Below are positions 11,501-22,799 of a stretch of DNA of 64,000 bases, piece by piece; the first letter of the stretch is position 1; each line of letters opens with the position of its first letter. The DNA is from Neoarius graeffei. Its lineage: Eukaryota; Chordata; Actinopteri; Siluriformes; Ariidae. The notes beneath the pieces are model-generated. The model made no database searches, had not been told where the DNA came from, and worked only from the letters and a program-made list of their open reading frames with translations. The position numbers and the translations under genes are program-made. Where the stretch lies: the NCBI RefSeq assembly GCF_027579695.1, contig NC_083583.1, positions 18,936,257-19,000,256 on the forward strand. The letters are read 5' to 3'.

Positions 11501-13137
11501 CACTGCAAAAAATGGCCTTTCAAAAATAAGAAATAAAAGATTAAAACAAAGCATATTTGCTTGAATCAGGTGAAAAAAAAATCTGCCAATGGAACTAGTC
11601 AAATTTGACTTGGTAAGATGAAAAATCTAACCTGTTTTTAGATTAAATAATTCCAAAATAAGATTGGGGAACTTATTATGCGAGATCTGATTAACTCAAA
11701 ATAATCAAAATAGTTCTTATAACAAGATCGTACTTCTTACATTTAGCCATTCAAGTCATTTTTATTTATTTCATTTTAAGGGTATTTCACTTAAATTCAT
11801 GACAAAGTCTTAGCAGTAAAAACTGAATTTAGGATAAATATACTAATATTAGGATTGTTAAATTCTACAACTAAGTATTGCCAGCTTAAAAGATTCTCCT
11901 TTTGTGACCTGTAATTAGTAAAATACTCTAGATATGAGACCAGAGACTATCTTGAATCAAGTTGACGACACGTGTAGCATTGCAACAAGTTTTTTTTTTT
12001 TTTCCCATTTCAACGTCTCATCTCATCTCATTATCTCTAGCCGCTTTATCCTTCTACAGGGTCGCAGGCAAGCTGGAGCCTATCCCAGCTGACTACGGGC
12101 GAAAGGCGGGGTACACCCTGGACAAGTCACCAGGTCATCACAGGGCTGACACAGAGACACAGACAACCATTCACACTCACATTCACACCTACGGTCAATT
12201 TAGAGTCACCAGTTAACCTAACCTGCATGTCTTTGGACTGTGGGGGAAACCGGAGCACCCGGAGGAAACCCACGCAGACACGGGGAGAACATGCAAACTC
12301 CGCACAGAAAGGCCCTCGCCGGCCCCGGGGCTCGAACCCAGGACCTTCTTGCTGTGAGGCGACAGCGCTAACCACTACACCACCGTGCCGCCCCCCATTT
12401 CAACATTCAAACATTAAAACATCTCTTAAGATTCCACTTCCCCAGGACCTCAGGCACCAAAAAATAATAATAATAATAATAATAAAAAAGTCTATGCATT
12501 TTGACTTACAGTGGTTACACAATGCCAAAGCAACAGTGCATTTTGGGGGCACTGACTATTCATGTGTACGAGGGGTTTACAAGATCAGGCACAAAAAAAA
12601 CCCAAACAAACAAAAACACTGAACTTAACTCGCAGCATTCCAAAAAGCCCTCACTAAAACGCCCTCCGCTCACTCATAGCCTTTTTGAAGGCTCTTGTCT
12701 GGTCTAGAGTCTGTACAGCATCTAGAAGGAGCTCACTCTGAATGACTGAGAAAACAGTCGCAGTAAACTTAGGATCTGTAAGGTAGAGTTGAATTGTAAT
12801 GAAAGATTCCAAAGATTTCAGTAAAGTTCATTTATTCCCAAAACAAGCATACTTTGGGTTTTTTTCTTGAAACAAGATGAACCGCATTTGACAAATGTCC
12901 AAAATGTACTTACTTGTTTAAAAAAAAACTTGTTTTATTTTCAAAGGTGCTCCAAATAAGACTTTTTCAAGACATTTTGTCTATACAAGATTTTCAAGAC
13001 GGACTGTCTAAAAACTAGCCTTTCTAGCTAAATGAGGTTTTGCTTGTTGGGCAATTATGTCTTATAATAAGGGTGGCTAGATGTTTTGACTTGAAAATAG
13101 ACAAATAAACTTGCTAAGATTTTTATTTTTTGCAGTG
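11501..13137. mobile_element. Non-autonomous DNA transposon with CACTGCAAAAAAT ends
   Basis: A perfect 13-bp inverted terminal repeat is present: CACTGCAAAAAAT at 11501 and ATTTTTTGCAGTG ending at 13137. The interior is AT-rich with no transposase. A SINE (12015-12393) inserted later. No clear target duplication was seen, so the superfamily is uncertain; the ends look hAT-like. A fragment of a similar family may lie at 35540-35763, ending TTTTGCAGTG. Confidence 0.7.
12015..12393 (-). mobile_element. tRNA-derived SINE, family A, nested in a DNA transposon
   Basis: Full-length copy with the head at the right and tail at the left (CTCATCTCATCTCATT). The target duplication CCCATTTCAAC is at about 12004-12014 and 12394-12404. 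It interrupts the element at 11501-13137, so it is the younger of the two. Confidence 0.93.
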
Positions 13138-13275
13138 CGGCCAGAAAGAATTGGAAACGCAGACTGGTTTGTGGAATTTTATTCTAAACTGGCCGCTGCA
13201 AACTACAGGGAAAATATTTACATGTATCTCAATAAATGCAGAAATGTAATCATTAAAGCGTACACTTATTCAGTG

Positions 13276-13672
13276 TGTCAGGGGATAGGTAGGAGACGGA
13301 TGTAAGTGCAGAAGTACGTTTTATTAATAAAAAGTGACAAACAGGCAAACAATCCAAAACGGCAGGCAAGATCATAAGGGCGAGGCACAGAGTATCGCTG
13401 GCACAGACCAAAAACGGAAACTAGCGACAGGGATCGGAAAACCAAGGGAGCAACACAGAGAAAAAAGCCTCGGCAGAGTGTACAAACATCACATAATACT
13501 TCGCACCGAGTGTGCATTGAGACAGTCCTTTTATAGGCACACTGATGCGTCTTAATCACGCGCAGGTGTGCATAATTAACAGTGCACGTGTAAGCGTCTG
13601 CTTGGCGCGCGTGCAGTCTAGAGCACGCCCGAGAGTCCTTCTGGTGCGCACACCAAAGTGTGCAGGACGACA
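13276..13672 (-). mobile_element. Solo LTR-like element, minus orientation
   Basis: The segment starts TGTCAGGGGATAGG and ends near GGACGACA, so it is bounded by TG...CA. On the minus strand it carries a TATA-like stretch (TATAAAAGGACTG) and later AATAAA in TTATTAATAAAACG, as expected of an LTR. Short CAGTG repeats flank both ends but the exact duplication is ambiguous. The piece around GGAGACGGATGTAAGTGCAGAAG matches the relic LTR that begins at 35970. No internal region is attached. Confidence 0.6.
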
Positions 13673-13905
13673 GTGTAATTACTGAAAGAAAATATGAAGT
13701 GGGCAATAATAGGGGAATTGACGAACTGTCCAAATATCAGATCAAATGTCATTTATTAATTTTTTTTTCCCTTTCCAATAATTCTCTGGTTGTGATTCTG
13801 TCTTGATTTGGATAGATGCAGTGGCATGGTGCAACAGCTGGCAAATTTAATTAGATTTGTATAAATCGTGCACAAGTGCATGTACCACTGTATGTACTAA
13901 AACAT

Positions 13906-14285
13906 GTCTCATCTCATCTCATTATCTCTAGCCGCTTTATCCTGTTCTACAGGGTCGCAGGCAAGCTGGAGCCTATCCCAGCTGACTACGGGCGAAAGGC
14001 GGGGTACACCCTGGACAAGTCGCCAGGTCATCACAGGGCTGACACATAGACACAGACAACCATTCACACTCACATTCACACCTACGGTCAATTTAGAGTC
14101 ACCAGTTAACCTAACCTGCATGTCTTTGGACTGTGGGGGAAACCGGAGCACCCGGAGGAAACCCACGCGGACACGGGGAGAACATGCAAACTCCACACAG
14201 AAAGGCCCTCGCCGGCCACGGGGCTCGAACCCAGACCTTCTTGTTGTGAGGCGACAGCGCTAACCACTACACCACCGTGCCGCCC
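13906..14285 (-). mobile_element. tRNA-derived SINE, family A, full length
   Basis: Complete head, core and ATGAG tail in minus orientation. The target duplication CTAAAACAT is at 13897-13905 and 14286-14294. Confidence 0.95.
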
Positions 14286-14430
14286 CTAAAACATATCGTA
14301 ATTATAATTTTATAATAGATAGAAATATGAAAATATTAGTGTCCATCATTTCGTGCCTTGACTCTAACACCAATGTAAATATATTCTAACCAATCTAGAT
14401 CATTAGCTGGTGGTTATTTACTGATGATCT

Positions 14431-15225
14431 GGGTGCGATTTGCTGGGGGGGATGGTGGGGATCATCCCCCCCCTCTAGTTTTTATCTCTGCTGAAAAAAA
14501 ATCCTCGGGGACAACCCCGTCAATAAAACAAACAAACCAAAAAAAAGTTGACATGACAGGCATGTTGTGAGACAGTTTTCTATGGTCTACATTGCACTCA
14601 CTTTCAAAATGACCCGAAGTGGCAGCTTTGATGTTCACGAACGTCCCCAGCAAATAGATACATTGTAGATAATAACAATATCCAGAGTGTGAACGTGGAT
14701 TTAGCGCCATGAATCACATCCTTACTGATGAGCGCAACAGAATGAATGTGTATCCACACTGACAGCCTTCTTTTCCTCACTGTCAATGGGCCAGACGTGC
14801 GTTCCTTCCCTGCTGAGAAATTCGCAGAAATGTGGATTAAAGAAGGGCGAAACGCGGCGGAGAGCGCACCGACGGGAAAGCAGAAAAGGCCACATGAACT
14901 GCGCCATCAGAGCAAACTGTTCCTTTAGTATTCATGTATTTTAGTGATTTTCGAGTCACTGTCCATTTAATCCGGAGGGAGAGAAACATCACAGCAACGC
15001 GACAAGCAATGCGAACTTTGTTGTGTGTTAGTGTTCGTGTATTTAGTCAGAGAGATAGGAAGATGAATTTACTATCTCTGGTTTAGTGTTCGTTTTCATT
15101 TAGTGTTATTCATTTGATATCATTGGATGCTATTGAGCTGTTAGCCTGTTGTTACCTTAATTTTGTGACGTTTCATGATTAAAAAAAAAAACATCCCCCC
15201 TTCTGTTTTTTTGACAAATCGCACC
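14431..15225. mobile_element. Non-autonomous element with GGGTGCGATTTG inverted ends
   Basis: The left end GGGTGCGATTTGCTGGGGGGG and the right end CCCCCCTTCTG...CAAATCGCACCC are inverted repeats about 795 bp apart. The interior shows no transposase. The family was not identified. Confidence 0.55.
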
Positions 15226-15309
15226 CTGCTGATGATAATAAAAAAGATGCATATTTACACGGGCTGTCATTAACTTGTCCACAGCCCTCCTTGTCTTGAC
15301 AGGGGGTGT

Positions 15310-15435
15310 AAGTTTCGTTTGCACAAACCTCACCCACTGTCGCTGTAAATTAGGGTCTTTTCTCAGAAATTCGTGAACTGAATGTCCTGTTGAATATGGA
15401 TTTGAACATCTAAACACAACACAGCGCTTCCCCAT
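15310..15435 (-). pseudogene. N-terminal THAP-domain fragment
   Basis: On the minus strand the frame starts MGKRCVVFRCSNPYSTGHS and continues to FLRKDPNLQRQWVRFVQTK. This fits the first half of a THAP zinc-binding domain: an early Cys-x4-Cys pair, then the conserved aromatic and W region. The second C-x2-H half is absent because the frame runs into unrelated sequence. THAP domains occur in P-element-like transposases and host DNA-binding proteins. This piece is probably an orphan first exon of a transposon gene. Confidence 0.5.
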
Positions 15436-15635
15436 CGTTATTTTTGTAAGATTCCATCAACAATATCCAATTTTGTCGAGTAAACAAGCACAGAGTCAGA
15501 TAAACTGAAATGACCCAGATAACCGTGGTTCCACACGTGACGTCATGAGATTAGCCCTGGGGCAAGGCTGCCTTTTTCTGGGATCCGGACGCTGCGATTT
15601 ATGGATAGTTTTGTGCTTTGATAATAAAATAAAAT

Positions 15636-16008
15636 CTCATCTCATCATCTCTAGCCGCTTTATCCTGTTCTACAGGGTCGCAGGCAAGCTGGAGCCTATC
15701 CCAGCTGACTACGGGCAAAAGGCGGGGTACACCCTGGACAAGTCGCCAGGTCATCACAGGGCTGACACATAGACACAGACAACCATTCACACTCACATTC
15801 ACACCTACGGTCAATTTAGAGTCACCAGTTAACCTAACCTGCATGTCTTTGGACTGTGGGGGAAACCGGAGCACCCGGAGGAAACCCACGCCGACACGGG
15901 GAGAACATGCAAACTCCGCACAGAAAGGCCCTCGCCGGCCACGGGGCTCGAACCCGGACCTTCTTGCTGTGAGGCGACAGCGCTAACCACTACACCACCG
16001 TGCCGCCC
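15636..16008 (-). mobile_element. tRNA-derived SINE, family A, full length
   Basis: Complete copy. The target duplication ATAAAATAAAAT is perfect at 15624-15635 and 16009-16020. It lies 220 bp upstream of the last vat1l exon, inside the intron. Confidence 0.95.
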
Positions 16009-16227
16009 ATAAAATAAAATAACAAATACTTAAAAATAATTAAAATTATTTTTCCCCCTGCTTTATTAATTAATTTTGGTTGTTACTTATGATGTATATT
16101 CATTTTAAAGCATTACAAAAAGGTATTACGTTCACTTTAAGCAAATTGAATAAGAATGAAAGAAAGAAGGATGGAGGTGCGACGTTGAGTGACGGTTTGT
16201 ATTAATGGGCCTGTGCTGCTCTTGCAG

Positions 16228-16326
16228 ATGGCGAGCGACAGCACAGAGACGAGCGAGGCAGGTGAGGAAGAGGAGGAGCATGAAGGAGACAGTGATAATA
16301 AGGAGCGAATGCCCTTCATCCAGTAG
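16228..16326 (+). CDS. vat1l: vat1l terminal coding exon
   Basis: This exon encodes 32 residues and a TAG stop. It begins MASDSTETSEAG, has an acidic run of Glu, and ends DNKERMPFIQ. The acceptor is CTTGCAG immediately upstream. The acidic tail and the closing RMPFIQ agree closely with the vertebrate VAT1L C-terminus as I remember it. The frame joins phase 0 to phase 0 with the exon at 2479-2562. The intron between them is 13,665 bp and contains at least four SINEs, a Tc1 element, an LTR and several repeat arrays. The exon itself is uninterrupted and looks functional. Confidence 0.93.
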   Translation: MASDSTETSEAGEEEEEHEGDSDNKERMPFIQ

Positions 16327-16692
16327 ACCGCAGCGATGACCCCCAGTGGAAGGAGAGACTGTGACGGAACGAGTCTCCAGTGTTCCCCCACGCTGTAGTG
16401 AAATGTGTGAGTGTAATGCGTCTGAAAATATCCTTCTTGCCAACTGTCCAACTCAAGTGCCATTCCCAGCAGTGCTGAAGTGTTCCAGTGTTTTCTCACC
16501 ATGTGTGCTCTTCTTCTTTACTGCTCTGTGGATGTTTTGAATGTATATAGTTCTGTTGTATTAGTGACTGAGGAAAGCAGTGCTCAGTGTCCGCTGTGTC
16601 CCTTCAGGTTTCCCACAGCCTGGAGGCCATAGTGTTGGTTTCTAAGGCAAAGAAAAAAAATCAGCAATTTAAGTTAACAGAAATAAAATAAA
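16327..16692 (+). terminator. vat1l 3' untranslated region and polyadenylation signals
   Basis: After the TAG stop the sequence is non-coding. Two overlapping AATAAA hexamers occur at 16682-16687 and 16687-16692, followed by a GT-containing stretch. They are the first canonical signals downstream of the stop. A longer transcript is possible. Confidence 0.6.
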
Positions 16693-17104
16693 GACTCAGT
16701 GTTCCTTCAAAGACAGATTCGGGGCACCACACGCATCACACAGCAAGAGCAAAGAAAATAACTTTCTTCAATTAAAATTCACACACAATTGATTTGAGAT
16801 TTTCACTAAAAGCTGAACAGCAGCATGAAAGAAAAGCAGTGGATGTGAATTTCTGACTTCTGTTGGCTTTGTGATGCTGCATGTGTGTGTGATTACATGT
16901 TGTGTTTACACTCTGGTGCCTGTACCGAGTTGTTGTTGTTTCAAAAAGTATATTTTTGCAAGAGTGTAATGTGTGTAGACAGAACCGTACCAGTATCTGT
17001 ATCTGTACCTGTCCAGATTGTATAACTGAACCCTGTTCTGTGCCTGTTTCACATGTACTGTACCCTGAAAGAACGAAACGACATGCATCATATCTACCTA
17101 ATAG

Positions 17105-17105
<1 letters not shown>

Positions 17106-17158
<53 letters not shown>
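17106..17158. repeat. (TA)n microsatellite
   Basis: About 26 uninterrupted TA repeats. The surrounding 16693-17280 shows no gene. Confidence 0.95.
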
Positions 17159-17161
<3 letters not shown>

Positions 17162-17279
17162 TATCATAAATATTTACTCTAATAATCTGACTTTAAATTC
17201 TGTCCTTTTTCCAAATCATCGTCAACCTTTTATTCATGCGGTTTTGATTCAACAGACGCCATCTTTCAGGGCATTTATC

Positions 17280-18085
17280 AAGAGGAAGGAAGGATGGATG
17301 GGAGGAAGGAAGGATGGATGTAACAATGGATGGATTGGATGAATGTAAGGATGGAAGGGAGGAAGGATGGATGTAATGATGAATGGATTGAAGGAAGGAT
17401 GAATGGATGGGAGGGAGGGAGGAAAATGGAAGGATGGATGGATTGATGGAAGGATGGATTGAAGGAAGGAAGGATGGATGAATGTAAGGTTGGGAGGGAG
17501 GAAGGATGGATGTATTGATGGATGGATTGAAGGAAGGATGGATGGATGAATGTAAGGAAGGAAAGAAGTCTGGATGGAAGGAAGGGTGGATAGATGAATG
17601 GAAGGATGGATGGGAGGGAGGAAAATGGATGGATTGATGGAAGGATGGATAGAAGGAAGGATGGATAGAAGGAAGGATGGATGAATGTAAGGTTGGGAGG
17701 GAGGAAGGATGGATGTAATGATGGATGGATGGATTGAAGGAAGGATGGAAGGAAGGAAGTCTGGATGGAAGGAAGGGTGGATGGATGAATGTAAGGATGG
17801 ATGGGAGGGAGGAAAGTGGATGGAAGGAAGGCTGGATGGATGTAACAATGGATGGATTGAAGGATGGATGGATGAATGTAAGGAAGGCTGGATGGGAGGA
17901 AGGATGGATGGATGGATGGATTGAAGGAAGGATGGATGGATGGATGGAAGGAAGGGTGATGGGAGGGAGGAAGGATGGATGTAAAGATGGATGGATTGAT
18001 GGAAGGAAGGCTGTAAGGATGGATGGGAGGGAGGAAGGATGGATGGATGGATGGATGGATGGAAGGAAGGAAGGAAGGTGCTGTA
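17280..18085. repeat. GGAT/GGAAGG minisatellite array
   Basis: About 800 bp of GGATGGAT, GAAGGAAGG and longer units with GGATGAATGTAAGG and GGATGGGAGGGAGGAA. It resembles the array at 8.2-8.9 kb in composition. The long His-Pro-Ser or Trp-Met-Asp-Gly frames are artefacts. Confidence 0.92.
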
Positions 18086-19631
18086 CTTTCTTTTGTGCCA
18101 GTTTGTGCTAAAGGAAATGTGAAATTATTTTTATACTCTCGAAGCCTTATCTTTTGAAAATCTAAATGAGAAAGAAGATGGAAGAGAAGCTCTTATTGAT
18201 TTCTAAATCTCTCATAAAAGGAAGAAGGAAAGAAAAGGATTTCAAAGTGTATACTTTAAAAAAAGTTAGATTTTAAGAGTATGACTGTTTATTTGAAGGA
18301 AGTAAGAAAGGAAATGTAAAATTATTTTTATACTCTCAAAGCCTTAACTTTTGAAAATGTTCATGGTAATGACTGAAATTGTGGGGAAAATGGACGCAAA
18401 AGAAGATGGATGAGAATGTTTATTGATATGTTAATGTTTAAGATGGATGAGAATGTAATCACTCAAAAAAGAAAGAAGGAAAAGAAAAAGACAAAGTGTA
18501 TCGCTTAAAAAATCATGAATGAAAGAAAATCTAAAAACTGCTTTTAAAACCAAATGTTAAAGAAAGAAACAAAGGGACGATGATATTAAATTGTTTTAAT
18601 TATTAAAGCTCTCTGACTTTGAGCTCGTATAAAATGCCTCTCATAATCATACAGCTCTGATAATAAAAGATGAACATTTGGATGAAGGACAGAAATAAAA
18701 AAAAAACTGAAGCTACTAATAATGACCTTATTTGACAAGAAACTAGAAATCTCTCATCTTCATTGCACTTTCATCGACACAAAAGTGAAACTGATGAGGA
18801 GTGAAGAGGTCAGTGATGCGCTACATTCCAGTCTCCATAACTCCAGTGTGTTGTGTGGAATTACAAACCCAGGGTATAAAATGCCTTTTCCTGTTGGTTA
18901 TTTTCCTAATGTGTCTCAAATGTGTGAAAGCTCAATGACTTGCCTTAAAAAGTAAAACCTTTCATGCTTGGTAATTGTGTCTAGAGTCATTCCAGGCAGA
19001 AAATGGAGTAATGTTTAGATGTAGTGTAGCTGATAGTGCTTTTACTATGTTGTGCGTAGAAATTCAGAGTTACAGAAATAAAAAGACCTGCCGAGCATTG
19101 GTGTGCACGCTTTTTCTTTTTGTGTTGGATTTACATCCGAAAGGCATCCAAATCGAATTGGGAAAATCAGCTGCCCAGAACAAGAACATGTCATATTTTA
19201 TTCATAGCTCACGGCAGACATTTTTAAAACCAGAGAACAAACACCCTACTACAGACTTTCACAAAACCAACATTTTCATTTTCCTGGTTGTGAGTGGAGA
19301 AATTCAAGTTACAACTTTGCCTCGAACCCAGCAAAATTTCCAAGCTCTGTGCATTCAAGCTACAAAGTGGGAGAAAATACATGGATGCTTTCATTTTCAT
19401 TTTTTGTTAGCAACGAACTAAGCATTTAACTGATGAATAAGGTCATACATTTATGAGAAAATATCTTGGAAATTCCCAGATTAAAAAGTTACAAGTTTGT
19501 GAGGAAAAAAATCAGGAAAATAATGTCAACTCCAGCAAGGAAGCATGAGAGGGCCCCCCCCAATCAACTTATGCCTTCTTAATCTTGGAATTTCTGAGTT
19601 TTTCTCTTGCAGATTTATGACTTTAAAATAT
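18086..19631. other. Unassigned AT-rich intergenic sequence
   Basis: A segment containing AAATTATTTTTATACTCTC and AAGCCTTA is present twice (near 18120 and 18318), suggesting a local duplication. No exon was recognised. Open frames at 18722-18955 and 18975-19421 have no known motif and no splice or start context that I trust. Confidence 0.4.
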
Positions 19632-19810
19632 TACATTATATCACATAGCATTTAGCAGACGCTCTTGTCCAGAGTGACGTACAAGTGCAAAAGTCAGGTA
19701 CACGAAGTGCTGAACTTCTAGACAAGAAAATTATTGTGCCAACTGAACAAGTGACAGAATAACACAGTGTAATATTCTGTTGAAGTACCAACACTCAGCA
19801 AACAGCCAAG
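19632..19810 (-). mobile_element. 5'-truncated LINE 3' end, minus orientation
   Basis: The segment from CATTTAGCAGACGCTCTTGTCCAGAG to CAACACTCAGCAAACAGCCAAGG closely matches 33378-33562. On the minus strand it is a LINE 3' untranslated tail. Only the extreme 3' part survives here. Confidence 0.6.
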
Positions 19811-19904
19811 GAAACAAACCAACCATACAAAGTGCAACTAAATAGAGAACTAAAATGGTTAACCCCAGGCTAAACAGTACACAGCCCAGGACATAGCTAG
19901 TTAT

Positions 19905-20150
19905 AGAAGCAAATTATTTATAATCACACGATCTGTCATCACCCAAATGAGGATGGGTTCCCTTTTGAGTCTGGTTCCTCTTGAGGTTTCTTCCTCATGT
20001 TGTCTGAGGGAGTTTTTCCTTGCCACCGTCACCACGTTGGGGATAAAGTAGGGATAAAATTAACTCGTTTAAAATCTTTAATTCTCTATAAAACTGCTTT
20101 GTGACAAGGTCTGTTGTTAAAAGCACTAATATAGAGATTTAGGCACTGCC
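19905..20150 (+). mobile_element. L2/CR1-type LINE 3' tail fragment
   Basis: ATGAGGATGGGTTCCCTTTTGAGTCTGGTTCC...GAGGTTTCTTCC...TTTTTCCTTGCCACCGTC is the same 3' tail seen at the end of the L2-type relic at 58930-59143. No coding part remains. Confidence 0.7.
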
Positions 20151-20299
20151 TAAAAGCGGAGCGCCCATCTGTTTCTGGGTTGTAGAATTTTCTTATATCA
20201 TAGCCAGCCTCTTTTGTTTTATTTCTTTACCGGCTAGCATTGGCCACTAGGAGGTGTGTATGACTGGTAATTACTAACATTGGCCACTAGCTGGTGTGT

Positions 20300-20647
20300 C
20301 TCATCTCATCTCATTATCTCTAGCCACTTTATCCTGTTCTACAGGGTCGCAGGGAAGCTGGAGCCTATCCCAGCTGACTACGGGCAAAAAGTGGGGTACA
20401 CCCTGGACAAGTCGCCAGGTCATCACAGGGCTGACACATAGACAGATAACCATTCACACCTACGGTCAATTTAGAGTCACCAGTTAACCTAACCTACATA
20501 CATGTCTTTGGACTGTGGGGGAAACCCGCACGGACACGGGGAGAACATGCAAACTCCGCACAGAAAGGCCCTCGTCGGCCATAGGGCTCGAGCCCGGACC
20601 TTCTTGCTGTGAAGAGACAGCGCTAACCACTACACCACCGGGCTGCC
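20300..20647 (-). mobile_element. SINE family A inside the 40-bp array, copy 1
   Basis: Slightly shortened copy. It is flanked by CTAGCTGGTGTGT and CTAGGTGGTGTGT. Its head carries the variants TCGGCCATAGGG and CCGGGCTGCCC, which are shared in part with copies 2 and 3. Confidence 0.9.
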
Positions 20648-20936
20648 CTAGGTGGTGTGTATGACTGGTAATTACTAACACTGTCCACTAGGCAGTGTGT
20701 ATGACTGGTAATTACTCACTGTCCACTAGGCGGTGTGTATGACTGGTAATTACTAACACTGGCCACTAGGCGGTGTGTATGACTGGTAATTACTCACTGT
20801 CCACTAGGTGGTGTGTATGACTGGTAATTACTAACACTGGCCACTAGGCGGTGTGTATGACTGGTAATTACTAACACTGGCCACTAGGCGGTGTGTGTGA
20901 CTGGTAATTACTAACACTGGCCACTAGGCGGTGTGT

Positions 20937-21323
20937 CTCATCTCATCTCATCTCATCTCATTATCTCTAGCCGCTTTATCCTGTTCTACAGGGTCGCAGG
21001 CAAGCTGGAGCCTATCCCAGCTGACTACGGGTGAAAGGCGGGGTACACCCTGGACAAGTCGCCAGGTCATCACAGGGCTGACACATAGACACAGACAACC
21101 ATTCACACTCACATTCACACCTACGGTCAATTTAGAGTCACCAGTTAACCTAACCTGCATGTCTTTGGACTGTGGGGGAAACCGGAGCACCCGGAGGAAA
21201 CCCACGCGGACACGGGGAGAACATGCAAACTCCGCACAGAAAGGCCCTCGTCGGCCATAGGGCTCGAACCCGGACCTTCTTGCTGTGAGGCAACAGTGCT
21301 AACCACTACACCACCGGGCCACC
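20937..21323 (-). mobile_element. SINE family A inside the 40-bp array, copy 2
   Basis: Full-length copy with a long CTCAT tail, following GGCGGTGTGT. It shares the rare head variants TCGGCCATAGGG, GAGGCAACAGTGC and CCGGGCCACCC with copy 3. Confidence 0.93.
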
Positions 21324-21496
21324 CTAGGTGGTGTGTATGACTGGTAATTACTAACACTGGCCACTAGGCGGTGTGTATGACTGGTAATTACTAACACTGG
21401 CCACTAGGCGGTGTGTATGACTGGTAATTACTAACACTGGCCACTAGGCGGTGTGTATGACTGGTAATTACTAACACTGGCCACTAGGCGGTGTGT

Positions 21497-21866
21497 CTCA
21501 TCTCATCTCATCTCATTATCTCTAGCCGCTTTATCCTGTTCTACAGGGTCGCAGGCAAGCTGGAGCCTATCCCAGCTGACTACGGGCGAAAGGCGGGGTA
21601 CACCCTGGACAAGTCGCCAGGTCATCACAGGGCTGACACAGAGACACAGACAACCATTCACACCTACGGTCAATTTAGAGTCACCAGTTAATCTAACCTG
21701 CATGTCTTTGGACTGTGGGGGAAACCGAAGCACCCAGAGGAAACCCACGCGGACACGGGGAGAACATGCAAACTCCGCACAGAAAGGCCCTCGTCGGCCA
21801 TAGGGCTCGAACCCGGACCTTCTTGCTGTGAGGCAACAGTGCTAACCACTACACCACCGGGCCACC
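21497..21866 (-). mobile_element. SINE family A inside the 40-bp array, copy 3
   Basis: It has the same head variants and the same unit phase as copy 2. It is a little shorter in the middle (CAACCATTCACACC without the extra CACTCACATT). This is best explained as amplification of one insertion with the array. Confidence 0.93.
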
Positions 21867-22439
21867 CTAGGTGGTGTGTATGACTGGTAATTACTAACAC
21901 TGGCCACTAGGCGGTGTGTATGACTGGTAATTACTAACACTGGCCACTAGTCGGTGTGTATGACTGGCAATTACTAACACTGGCCACTAGGCAGTGTGTA
22001 TAACTGGCAATTACTAACACTGGCCACTAGGCGATGTGTATGACTGGTAATTACTAACACTGGCCACTAGGCAGTGTGTATAACTGGCAATTACTAACAC
22101 TGGCCACTAGGCGGTGTGTATGACTGGTAATTACTAACACTGGCCACTAGGTGGTGTGTATGACTGGCAATTACTAATACTGGCCACTAGGCAGTGTGTA
22201 TAAATAGCAATTACTAACACTGGCCACTAGGCGGTGTGTATGACTGATAATTACTAACACTGGCCACTAGGCGGTGTGTATAACTGGCAATTACTAACAC
22301 TGGACACTAGGCGGTGTGTATGACTGGTAATTACTAACACTGGCCACTAGGCAGTGTGTATGACTGGTAATTACTAACACTGGCCATTAGGCGGTGTGTA
22401 TAACTAGCAATTACTAACACTGGACACTAGGCGGTGTGT

Positions 22440-22799
22440 CTCATCTCATTCTCATTATCTCTAGCCGCTTTATCCTTCTACAGGGTCGCAGGCAAGCTGG
22501 AGCCTATCCCAGCTGACTACGGGCGAAAGGCGGGGTACACCCTGGACAAGTCGCCAGGCCATCACAGGGCTGACACATAGACACAGACAACCATTCACAC
22601 TCACATTCACACCTACGGTCAATTTAGAGTCACCAGTTAACCTAACCTGCATGTCTTTGGACTGTGGGGGAAACCAGAGCACCCGGAGAAAACCCACGTG
22701 GACACGGGGAGAACATGCAAACTCCACACAGAAAGGCCCTCGCCGGCCCCGGGGCTCGAACCCAGGACCTTCTTGCTCTGAGGCGACAGCGCTAACCAC
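22440..22799 (-). mobile_element. SINE family A inside the 40-bp array, copy 4, head truncated
   Basis: It follows GGCGGTGTGT like the others, but its head ends at GCTAACCACT and runs straight into TAGGCGGTGTG. The last ~17 bp of the head are missing. It carries the common GCCGGCCCCGGGGCTCG version rather than the copy 2/3 variants. Confidence 0.92.

Larger units (their letters stand above)
11316..13200 (+). pseudogene. Possible relic coding pieces interrupted by a transposon
   Basis: Codons at 11316-11390 read MASRFGENSDSDWDSYMSDE, then EGAEDYQ and a stop. After the stop, GVNGYLFKPPR is visible. On the far side of the element at 11501-13137 the + strand reads RPERIGNADW. This layout reminds me of fish proteins with a P2X7 C-terminal-like zinc domain, in which an acidic N-terminus precedes a GN..W motif. 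The match is short and from memory only, and stops are present. It could equally be part of another transposon. Confidence 0.25.

Noticed and set aside
18722-19421. Two open frames as a small host gene
   Set aside because: No known motif, no convincing promoter or splice signals, and base composition like the surrounding non-coding DNA.
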